This document shows positions 17,697-24,138 of a DNA stretch of 33,466 bases, in pieces. The notes beneath the pieces are model-generated. The model did no database searches. It had not been told where the DNA came from and saw only the letters and a program-made list of their open reading frames with translations. Origin of the DNA: Bacteroidota bacterium (GTDB taxonomy: Bacteria; Bacteroidota; Bacteroidia; Bacteroidales; WCHB1-69); NCBI GenBank assembly GCA_022708105.1, contig JAKIZI010000016.1, positions 1 to 33,466 on the forward strand. The letters are read 5' to 3'. The position numbers and the translations under genes are program-made. Every line of letters begins with the position of its first letter. The first letter of the stretch is position 1.

Positions 17697-18800
17697 TCAT
17701 TCTAAGACTCTGTAAATCTTTCCGGGTTTACATTCAAGTACCCCTTTAAATTCGAGATTTAATAAAAATGAAGTTACTTTGGATACCGTATATCGATTGA
17801 AATAGCCAATAATTTCATCAATAGAGGCCTCTTTTTTTTCTTCGATAAAAGTTACAATAGGTTCTTCGTCGGCATCTAATTCTCTAAACAGTTGGCGTTG
17901 AACAGCTGGTTTGGCCTCCAAATTCCAATTCATCATCTCCAATAAATCCGTTCCGGAGGTAATCAAAGCAGCCCAATTATTTCGAATCAATTCATGGCAC
18001 CCGTCATGTGTTTTATTAAATATATTTCCGGGAACTGCAAACACATCCCGATGATAAGAATTGGCCAAATGGGCTGTAATCATACTGCCTCCTTTTACGG
18101 CGGTTTCCACAACAATAGTTGCATCTGCCAACCCTGCAATCACCTTATTCCGAATCGGGAAATTGTGACGATCCGATTTTGAATAATAGAAAAATTCACT
18201 CAGAACACTGCCGTTCATGGTCAACATTTCCTCCACCAATTCCGTATTGGATTTTGGGTATATCTGTTGAAATCCTGTTCCCATGACCCCTACTGTACGT
18301 AAACCGAATTCTAAGGCGTACTGATGTGCTGCCGTGTCTATTCCCACCGCCAAACCACTAATAACCACCATGTCCGTTGAGGCAAGATCCGACAAAATCC
18401 GCTTCACACAATCCTTTCCGTAAGCAGTCGCTTTGCGTGTGCCCACTATGGCAATAGATTTGGAAAAATGAAAATCATCCGAACCTTTGTAAAAAAAATA
18501 GTAAGTTGCATCTTGACAGTGCTTTAATCGCTTCGGGAAATTCTCATCGGTGATAAAACAAAAACCAATCTCCTCCTTTTCCATCTTGTTCCGCTCTTTG
18601 TCAATAATCTGCAACATCTCTTTTGTAATAGTCAGCGGAGCAATTAAATTAACTTTTCTACGAGGAGTATTTTTTTGCTTACCGTATTGTTCAAATACGG
18701 CTTTTGCACTCCCATAATGCTCCAATAACAACTTTACCTTTCCGTTGCCGTAATTCGTCTGCAACGGAAGTGCCATGCGGTAAACAATCTCCTCATACAT
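17697..18800 (-). CDS. dprA: DNA-processing protein DprA
   Basis: This 367-residue DprA/Smf protein binds incoming single-stranded DNA and loads RecA during natural transformation. The Rossmann-like core shows SIAIVGTRKATAYG (115-128), VVISGLAVGIDTAAHQYAL (146-164), GVMGTGFQQIYP, FPIRNKVIAGLADATIVVE and GGSMITAHLA. The C-terminus is a winged-helix DprA domain (about 305-365, IDEIIGYFNRYTVSKVTSFLLNLE). Length and domain order are normal. It has its own -7 box 29 bases upstream and ends 80 bases before the chosen LolA start. Confidence 0.95.
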   Translation of the reverse strand: MYEEIVYRMALPLQTNYGNGKVKLLLEHYGSAKAVFEQYGKQKNTPRRKVNLIAPLTITKEMLQIIDKERNKMEKEEIGFCFITDENFPKRLKHCQDATYYFFYKGSDDFHFSKSIAIVGTRKATAYGKDCVKRILSDLASTDMVVISGLAVGIDTAAHQYALEFGLRTVGVMGTGFQQIYPKSNTELVEEMLTMNGSVLSEFFYYSKSDRHNFPIRNKVIAGLADATIVVETAVKGGSMITAHLANSYHRDVFAVPGNIFNKTHDGCHELIRNNWAALITSGTDLLEMMNWNLEAKPAVQRQLFRELDADEEPIVTFIEEKKEASIDEIIGYFNRYTVSKVTSFLLNLEFKGVLECKPGKIYRVLE

Positions 18801-18828
18801 CCTGCTTTTATTTATTGTTAATAATTTG

Positions 18829-18836
18829 CAAATATA
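18829..18836 (-). promoter_or_regulatory. Bacteroidota -7 box for dprA
   Basis: Minus-strand TATATTTG matches TAnnTTTG and lies 29 bases upstream of the dprA start. Confidence 0.5.
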
Positions 18837-18966
18837 CTAAAATAACATTTTCAATAATTTATTTTTTAACATCTATTTAAAATAATTTAAAACAAAATTT
18901 TACTACGAAGCGGTGCGTGAGACACTCATATAAATAAAATCCGACTCTTTATATCTAAAATAATTG

Positions 18967-18974
18967 TATTTTTG
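18967..18974 (+). promoter_or_regulatory. Bacteroidota -7 box for hydE
   Basis: TATTTTTG matches TAnnTTTG and lies 25 bases upstream of the hydE start at 18999. Another ATG at 18992 begins an 8-codon frame (MTNEILD) that overlaps the hydE start out of frame. Confidence 0.55.
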
Positions 18975-18998
18975 TAAGTATTTTTAAAACTATGACAA

Positions 18999-20039
18999 AT
19001 GAAATCCTTGATTGATAAATTGGCTGCTCAACACATTCTTTCACATGAAGAACTGGTCACTTTAATTACGCAACGCACCCCGGAAATTGATGAATATCTT
19101 TTTGCAAAAGCAAGAGCTGTTAGAGAAAAATATTATGGAAAAGAAGTTTATTTGAGAGGATTAATTGAGTTTACCAACTATTGTCGCAACGATTGTTATT
19201 ACTGCGGGATTCGTAAGAGCAATTTACATGCATCACGCTACCGATTAACCAAAGAGGATATTTTATCCTGTTGCGAAAACGGGTATGGCTTGGGATTTCG
19301 CACTTTTGTCTTGCAGGGAGGAGAAGACGGAACATATAGTGATGCACAAATGGTTGATATTATCTCCGCTATAAGAACGCATTATCCCGATTGTGCCATC
19401 ACCTTATCTATCGGAGAACGTTCTTATGAAACCTATTTATCGTTTTTTGAAGCCGGAGCCAATCGTTATTTATTGCGGCATGAAACTGCCAACAGTTCTC
19501 ATTACGGGCAATTGCATCCGGAAAAGATGTCTTCGGAGGAGCGCAAAAAGGCATTGTACGATTTAAAGAAAATCGGGTTTCAGGTTGGTTCAGGTTTCAT
19601 GGTGGGCTCTCCTTTCCAGCGTCCGGAGCACCTTGCCGAAGATTTACTCTTTTTGGCCGAATTGAAACCTCAGATGGTCGGAATCGGTCCGTTCATTCCC
19701 CATCATGACACCCCATTTGCCGGTTATCCGAGCGGCTCCGTAGAGTTGACCTTATTTATTCTCGGCTTGTTGCGTTTACTTCTTCCCGCATCGTTACTCC
19801 CTTCCACAACGGCTTTAGGGACTGCCGACCCCAACGGACGCGAAAAAGGGATTTTGGCCGGGGCCAATGTACTCATGCCCAATTTAACCCCTCTCGAAGC
19901 TCGCAGCAAATATATTCTTTACGACAATAAAATATGTACCGGAGATGATGCTGCTACTTGTAAAGCTTGTTTGGAATTGAGAGTGAATAAGACCGGCTAT
20001 CATATCGTCCAATCAAGAGGCGATGCCAAATCCGAATAG
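18999..20039 (+). CDS. hydE: [FeFe]-hydrogenase H-cluster radical SAM maturase HydE
   Basis: This is a 346-residue radical SAM enzyme. The SAM-cluster motif CRNDCYYC places Cys62, Cys66 and Cys69 on one [4Fe-4S] cluster, followed by the SAM-binding VLQGGEDG. The C-terminus has the extra HydE cluster spacing Cys-x7-Cys-x2-Cys (CTGDDAATCKAC, near residues 312-323), and the motifs RYLLRHETAN and GFMVGSPFQ are HydE-like. HydE works with HydF and HydG to build the di-iron part of the H-cluster. Those genes and the hydrogenase are not in the window. It sits alone, convergent with the ketosynthase operon (27-base gap). A BioB or methylornithine synthase (PylB) role is less likely given the second cluster. 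Confidence 0.88.
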   Translation: MKSLIDKLAAQHILSHEELVTLITQRTPEIDEYLFAKARAVREKYYGKEVYLRGLIEFTNYCRNDCYYCGIRKSNLHASRYRLTKEDILSCCENGYGLGFRTFVLQGGEDGTYSDAQMVDIISAIRTHYPDCAITLSIGERSYETYLSFFEAGANRYLLRHETANSSHYGQLHPEKMSSEERKKALYDLKKIGFQVGSGFMVGSPFQRPEHLAEDLLFLAELKPQMVGIGPFIPHHDTPFAGYPSGSVELTLFILGLLRLLLPASLLPSTTALGTADPNGREKGILAGANVLMPNLTPLEARSKYILYDNKICTGDDAATCKACLELRVNKTGYHIVQSRGDAKSE

Positions 20040-20066
20040 GCAATAACCGGACAACAATAGTTCTCT

Positions 20067-20672
20067 TTATTGAAGGTAAAGATTGTTGATGATTTCAGCC
20101 GTAAACGGTAGACCATCTTTATTTTTTTCCACCAACATAAGGAAAGCGTCTCCTTCATAACCGTCTTCATCTACATATCCGATAATATAACGACTTGTAT
20201 TCCCTTCTGAATCAATTGCATGAATCATTTTTTCTAATTGCTGTGGGGCAAATTTTTCGGTAACAAAAACGGTATTTTCGCCAAAAATCTTATACCGAAT
20301 GCAGATTTCACCTACCATCACATTAGGTAACGTGTACACAAACAGAGAAGGAGCCGGGAAATCTTCCGTAGAGTGTTGATATTGACGATCCACAGCCACA
20401 GAAGCCGCAGAGTTATTGAGAATAACCGCAGTATCCAAATGCGATTCCGCCCCAAAATCACGATCCCGAAGGAGCAAATGGGTAGCTAAAAAAGCCAGCT
20501 TGGAAAGCGGATCCATTTTAAAAAACTTGGGATACTCAGGTTTTAAGAAGCGATAGGTTTGGTTCAGAAATTGAACATGATCTTGCTCTTCAGTATTGGT
20601 ATAAATTAAACTACCGTTACAAGAGACTATTCCTTTCCGAATACGGCAATAGGCTGTAATTTTATTTTCCAT
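20067..20672 (-). CDS. Short ketosynthase-like protein lacking the active-site cysteine
   Basis: This 201-residue protein resembles only the N-terminal half of a beta-ketoacyl synthase. Segments such as DTAVILNNSAASVAVD (80-95), PSLFVYTLPNVMVGEICIRYKIFGENTVF (108-136, the pre-active-site stretch of KAS enzymes) and YIGYVDEDGYEGDA-type sequence (about 163-175) follow the thiolase fold. Where a ketosynthase would have its TACxSG nucleophile there is VTEKFAPQQ, and the catalytic histidines are absent. The gene is 18 bases after the full ketosynthase gene in the same operon. I infer a non-catalytic or chain-length-type partner that pairs with that ketosynthase; this is not shown. No terminator is obvious before the convergent hydE. 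Confidence 0.78.
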   Translation of the reverse strand: MENKITAYCRIRKGIVSCNGSLIYTNTEEQDHVQFLNQTYRFLKPEYPKFFKMDPLSKLAFLATHLLLRDRDFGAESHLDTAVILNNSAASVAVDRQYQHSTEDFPAPSLFVYTLPNVMVGEICIRYKIFGENTVFVTEKFAPQQLEKMIHAIDSEGNTSRYIIGYVDEDGYEGDAFLMLVEKNKDGLPFTAEIINNLYLQ

Positions 20673-20690
20673 ATTCCAATATCTTCATCA

Positions 20691-21845
20691 TTAATTACTT
20701 GGATTAGGCACTCTTTCTAAAACAATGGCGGCATTGCATCCTCCGAAGCCGGAGGCGGTCTTAATGGCTCGCACTTGCTCCGTCTCTAAATTTTCCGTAA
20801 TAACTTGAATGGGCTCCGGCGTCCCCAATTGGGAAAAGCCCGCCATCTTCGGTACGTTTCTGTGCAGCAATGACTCCGCCGTAATGACCGACTCTATTAC
20901 CCCTGCTGCTCCCATCGTATGCCCGATATATCCTTTAAGACTACTTACCGGAAGTTGTGAAAGACCTGCTCGTGTCAGCGCAATGGATTCCATATCATCA
21001 TTAAAAACCGTAGCAGTCCCATGTGTATTGACAAAAGCAAACTCTTGTAATGCTCTTCCCTGCAGCACCGATTGTATGGCGAGGAATAGACCTTCCCCTG
21101 TCCGCGAAGGACCTGAGATATGGTTGGCATCATTCGTTACTGCTCCATGCGTAATTTCAATACACTCTTTGGAAACTTTGGGTTCCGAAGACAGAATAAG
21201 AGTTGCAGCACCCTCTCCCAGATTTAAACCTTCATGGGTAGCATCATACGGAGCACAATAGGTCGGTGAAACTGCTTTCAGCGAATGAAAGCCGGTGACA
21301 ATAAAACGTGAAAGCACATCTGCCCCACAAACCACAACATGCTTATAAAAGCCGCTTCGAATGTAACGTTTTGCCGTAATCAACGCCGTAACTCCCGAAA
21401 TACAGGCATGAGAAATGACCAGCGGCGGATTGGGATTACCGAAATAGTTCGCTGCCAATTGCGCAGTTTTCCATAAATACAATCGGTCATCGGGATATTT
21501 CCCCGCATGAGCCGGATCCAACAACGCTACATTTCCTTTGGTGGAAGATAAGATAAAAAGAGTCTCCGGGGAGGACAAATCAATAGTACATGATGCTGCC
21601 TTAGAAATCGAAAGCAATACCAATTTCTCAAATCGGGAGAGAGATTCCATCTCTTTCAAAATGGCTGCTTCCTTATCCAATTGCACGTCGTCTACCATAG
21701 AAGCATAATAGGGAATATCTCCGTTGAACTCATTGCAATACTCCTTAATACCTATTGTCCCCTCTAACATGGATTGATAATTGGAGGGAGTATCAAAGCC
21801 CAATGAAGTAATAATATTATCGGCAACAAGAAAAGTTCTGTCCAT
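20691..21845 (-). CDS. Beta-ketoacyl-[acyl-carrier-protein] synthase (KAS I/II type)
   Basis: This 384-residue condensing enzyme joins an acyl chain to malonyl-ACP. The triad is complete: Cys148 in SHACISGVTAL, His275 in VNTHGTATVFNDDME, Lys304 in SLKGYIGHTMGAAG and His309 in the same segment. It ends with the glycine-rich TASGFGGCNAAIVL. The open frame begins at 21872, but the ATG at 21845 overlaps the thioesterase stop as TAATG and gives the normal family N-terminus (MDRTFLVADN), so I choose it. It is shorter and more divergent than housekeeping FabF and sits among other acyl-processing genes, which suggests a secondary or lipid-like product and not bulk fatty acid synthesis. It may pair with the short ketosynthase-like protein downstream. 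Confidence 0.92.
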   Translation of the reverse strand: MDRTFLVADNIITSLGFDTPSNYQSMLEGTIGIKEYCNEFNGDIPYYASMVDDVQLDKEAAILKEMESLSRFEKLVLLSISKAASCTIDLSSPETLFILSSTKGNVALLDPAHAGKYPDDRLYLWKTAQLAANYFGNPNPPLVISHACISGVTALITAKRYIRSGFYKHVVVCGADVLSRFIVTGFHSLKAVSPTYCAPYDATHEGLNLGEGAATLILSSEPKVSKECIEITHGAVTNDANHISGPSRTGEGLFLAIQSVLQGRALQEFAFVNTHGTATVFNDDMESIALTRAGLSQLPVSSLKGYIGHTMGAAGVIESVITAESLLHRNVPKMAGFSQLGTPEPIQVITENLETEQVRAIKTASGFGGCNAAIVLERVPNPSN

Positions 21846-22288
21846 TATTTCAGTAAATTTTTTGCTTTCCACTGCATAAAAAACGGTGGATTCTGGAGCA
21901 TCAGTTCATAATTCATATTTACAAAAACCTGTGTAGAGCAGCCAACTGTCGCTAATTGTCCCTCCATCGTAAAAATTTGATAATCAAAAATGATCTTTGC
22001 AGCTTCCGTATTTCGAAAAGTAATAACCACATCAATATATTTATTTCGGTAATTGAGTGGTTTTTTGTATTGGAATTGAAGATCTACCAAGGGTGCATAA
22101 AAACCTGAATCATAAATATCGAGGTAGCCCAATCCAAATTTCTTCCCGAATTCTTCGCGGGCATCCTCAAAAAATTTGGCATAATGCCCGTGCCATACCA
22201 ATCCCATACTATCCACTTCATTAAATCTCAATTCCACTCTTTTGGTAGCTTGCAGGATATTTTCCGAGGGAGCATTTACTGAAGTCAT
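21845..22288 (-). CDS. 4HBT-type hot-dog acyl thioesterase
   Basis: This 147-residue single hot-dog domain protein hydrolyses acyl thioesters. The active-site region RFNEVDSMGLVWHGHYAKFFEDAREEF (residues 21-47) has Asp26 at the YbgC/4-hydroxybenzoyl-CoA thioesterase position, and the later strand segment VDLQFQYKKPLNYRNKY is typical. It starts 31 bases after the dehydratase-like gene and overlaps the ketosynthase start, so it belongs to the same operon. It probably acts on a carrier-bound chain made by the neighbouring enzymes, or edits stalled chains. The substrate chain is not known. Confidence 0.88.
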   Translation of the reverse strand: MTSVNAPSENILQATKRVELRFNEVDSMGLVWHGHYAKFFEDAREEFGKKFGLGYLDIYDSGFYAPLVDLQFQYKKPLNYRNKYIDVVITFRNTEAAKIIFDYQIFTMEGQLATVGCSTQVFVNMNYELMLQNPPFFMQWKAKNLLK

Positions 22289-22319
22289 TCGAGTATAACT
22301 TTTATGGTAATTAATAGAA

Positions 22320-22733
22320 TTATTGTTGGGAAGGAATCGCCACCTTCATTTCGCAAGTGGCAATTACCCTGCCTCTGCACATAACTTCGGCTCGTAGTAA
22401 CGTTATATCAAATACTTCGTTCAATATTTGAATATGAGTATGAAGCAACTCTCCTACTCTTGGGAGACAAAAAACAGAAAAATCTTTCACGGAACCGATA
22501 ACACCGATACGCGTCTCTTCGGTGCTGTAATAACCAATATGGGCAGCAGCACTTTGGGCAATATGCTCCATGATGCCGGCTTCTCGCAAAAATCCTTTTT
22601 CACAAAATATTCCACCCTCTTTCACTTCAAAAATACAATGCATCGAATCTTCGGCAACCTCACTCACTTTGTCGATAAAAACAAACGGAGGGCGTTGGGG
22701 AATCAAATCTTCAATAGAAGTTATTTTACGCAT
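22320..22733 (-). CDS. Hot-dog 3-hydroxyacyl-ACP dehydratase-like protein (ApeP/FabZ-like)
   Basis: This 137-residue protein starts like FabZ/ApeP (IEDLIPQRPPFVFIDKV). The central hot-dog helix GIMEHIAQSAAAHIGYYS (53-70) resembles the ApeP-type EYMAQ helix, and RVGELLHTHIQILNEVFD is the expected later strand. The FabZ catalytic HFP segment is not present: the matching place reads CEKGFLREAG, so catalysis must use other residues or the protein may be non-enzymatic. It is the first gene of a four-gene minus-strand operon (dehydratase, thioesterase, ketosynthase, ketosynthase-like) with a -7 box 21 bases upstream. ApeP-like proteins are found in aryl polyene clusters, which supports a secondary-lipid role. 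Confidence 0.85.
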   Translation of the reverse strand: MRKITSIEDLIPQRPPFVFIDKVSEVAEDSMHCIFEVKEGGIFCEKGFLREAGIMEHIAQSAAAHIGYYSTEETRIGVIGSVKDFSVFCLPRVGELLHTHIQILNEVFDITLLRAEVMCRGRVIATCEMKVAIPSQQ

Positions 22734-22753
22734 TAAAATCGTTATTTATAGTG

Positions 22754-22761
22754 CAAAAATA
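22754..22761 (-). promoter_or_regulatory. Bacteroidota -7 box for the acyl-processing operon
   Basis: Minus-strand TATTTTTG lies 21 bases upstream of the dehydratase-like gene. The divergent BtrH_N gene has its own box at 22884, so the two promoters are about 120 bases apart. Confidence 0.55.
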
Positions 22762-22883
22762 AACTTTTTTTATACGTTATATCCATTTCACTCATAATAT
22801 TTTATTCGATTGAAAGACAAGAGTCTCTAAAATATTATGATATAATATTTTATAAAATGAACATACCATTGGCAATATTCTAT

Positions 22884-22891
22884 TATTTTTG
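22884..22891 (+). promoter_or_regulatory. Bacteroidota -7 box for the BtrH_N gene
   Basis: TATTTTTG followed by C matches TAnnTTTG and lies 20 bases upstream of the start at 22911. Confidence 0.55.
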
Positions 22892-22910
22892 CACCTTCAA
22901 ATAAAAACTT

Positions 22911-23930
22911 ATGATCGACTATCCTCACGAACAGACCATACATTGCGAAAATGGAGCCATCCGTAATATATTCAAATATCATCATTATGAATTGAGTGAA
23001 CCCCTGATTTTCGGTATTGGAAGCGGAATTGCTTTTACCCACGTTCCTTTCATGAGCATGGAAGGATTCCGATTAACCATGACTCGTCCATCGCCCGTTT
23101 CCATTTTCAAGAATTTATCCAAAGTGTTAGGGATCAAGTTGTATCATCGTTATTTTCTGTCGAAGAAAAAAGCGATGAAAACCTTGGATGAGCTTTTAGA
23201 ACAAAATATTCCGGTCGGATTGGTCGTAAATATATCTCATCTTTCCTATTTCCCGAACGACCTTCGCGGCAACTTTAACGGCCATCACATTGTGGTTTAC
23301 GGCAAAGAGGGAAACAACTATTATGTAAGTGATACATTACCTGAATTGCCCGACGGAAGAGAAATTATCACAGCTGAAGAGATGAAAACCGTTCGTTTTA
23401 GTGACGACATATTGTCTCCGAGAGGCAGTTTGTTCTATATCAAAGAATTGCCTAAAGAATTACCGATTGAAAAGGGAATTTGGTTCGGTATCCGGAAAAC
23501 TTGCAAAGATATGCTTCATCCATCGCTCGGCTATTTTGGCATCAAAGGGATGTTTTTACTGAGCCGCGAGATGCATAAGTGGGAAAGACAATTTAACTTT
23601 GCCGAGAAAAAGGCAAATTTACGTCAATTGGTACGACTTTTTGAGGAGGCCGGTACTGGTGGAGCGGCGTTCCGTTTTCTATACGCCCAGTTTCTCAAAG
23701 AGGGCGCGATGGTAACAAAACAAGAAGAGTTGGCGATTCTTTCCGACACCTTGCGCGGCATTGCTGAAAAATGGCAGAATATGTCCTTACAAATGCTTCG
23801 CTACACCAAATCGGTAAACCCTGAAAAATGTCCTATTTCCATGTTGGAAATTGCCGATTTGATGAAAGAAATTGCCGAAGCAGAACAAACTTTCTTCCAA
23901 AAACTGGCTTGTGTAGAAGCCTCTGCATAA
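22911..23930 (+). CDS. BtrH_N/DUF4872-like cysteine acyltransferase-type protein
   Basis: This is a 339-residue protein with no signal peptide, so it is cytoplasmic. The N-terminal half (about 1-145) looks like a BtrH_N domain, related to C39/papain folds: Cys12 in HCENGAIRNI, His125/126 in NGHHIVVYG and Asp141 in YVSDTLPE could form a Cys-His-Asp triad. The C-terminal half (about 155-335) is helical and DUF4872-like. BtrH itself moves an acyl chain from an acyl carrier protein to an aminoglycoside. By analogy this protein may take the chain made by the divergent ketosynthase operon and place it on an acceptor. That link is inferred from family and position. Homologues commonly sit in flexirubin/resorcinol-type loci of Bacteroidota. 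Confidence 0.75.
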   Translation: MIDYPHEQTIHCENGAIRNIFKYHHYELSEPLIFGIGSGIAFTHVPFMSMEGFRLTMTRPSPVSIFKNLSKVLGIKLYHRYFLSKKKAMKTLDELLEQNIPVGLVVNISHLSYFPNDLRGNFNGHHIVVYGKEGNNYYVSDTLPELPDGREIITAEEMKTVRFSDDILSPRGSLFYIKELPKELPIEKGIWFGIRKTCKDMLHPSLGYFGIKGMFLLSREMHKWERQFNFAEKKANLRQLVRLFEEAGTGGAAFRFLYAQFLKEGAMVTKQEELAILSDTLRGIAEKWQNMSLQMLRYTKSVNPEKCPISMLEIADLMKEIAEAEQTFFQKLACVEASA

Positions 23931-23947
23931 CGAATTGAAATTCGTTA
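23928..23947. other. Perfect 8-bp inverted repeat at the BtrH_N gene stop
   Basis: taacgaat and attcgtta pair with a 4-base loop, and the stem includes the stop codon. There is no T-run after it, so it is not a classic intrinsic terminator. It may protect the transcript end. The rest of the gap to 24138 is AT-rich without a gene. Confidence 0.4.
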
Positions 23948-24005
23948 CATAGTTTACACAAAATTTAAAACACTACCTAATAATTAAATATTTTTACAGA
24001 ACAAA

Positions 24006-24036
24006 TTTGTGTATTGGGGAAAAAAATCTATTTTCG
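24006..24036 (+). promoter_or_regulatory. Possible promoter for the FISUMP gene
   Basis: TTTG at 24006-24009 and TATTTTCG at 24029-24036 (one mismatch to TAnnTTTG) are 19 bases apart, matching the usual -33/-7 layout. They predict a leader of roughly 95 bases. No better match is seen nearer the start. Confidence 0.35.
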
Positions 24037-24138
24037 CGGTCTAAAATTCCTGATTAAAATTTAAAAATTTAAAAACGGATAAACTTTTTATTTTTATCAT
24101 TTAAAATACTAGTTACGAGATACTTAAAAATTTTTATT

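Noticed and set aside
20809..21261. Plus-strand ORF of 150 codons inside the ketosynthase gene
   Set aside because: It is antisense to an intact catalytic domain and has no recognisable motif.
16969..23930. Treating the LolA-like gene as part of the acyl-processing cluster, as LolA homologues occur in flexirubin loci
   Set aside because: It is separated by dprA and hydE and is tightly coupled to tamL, so an envelope-assembly role fits better.
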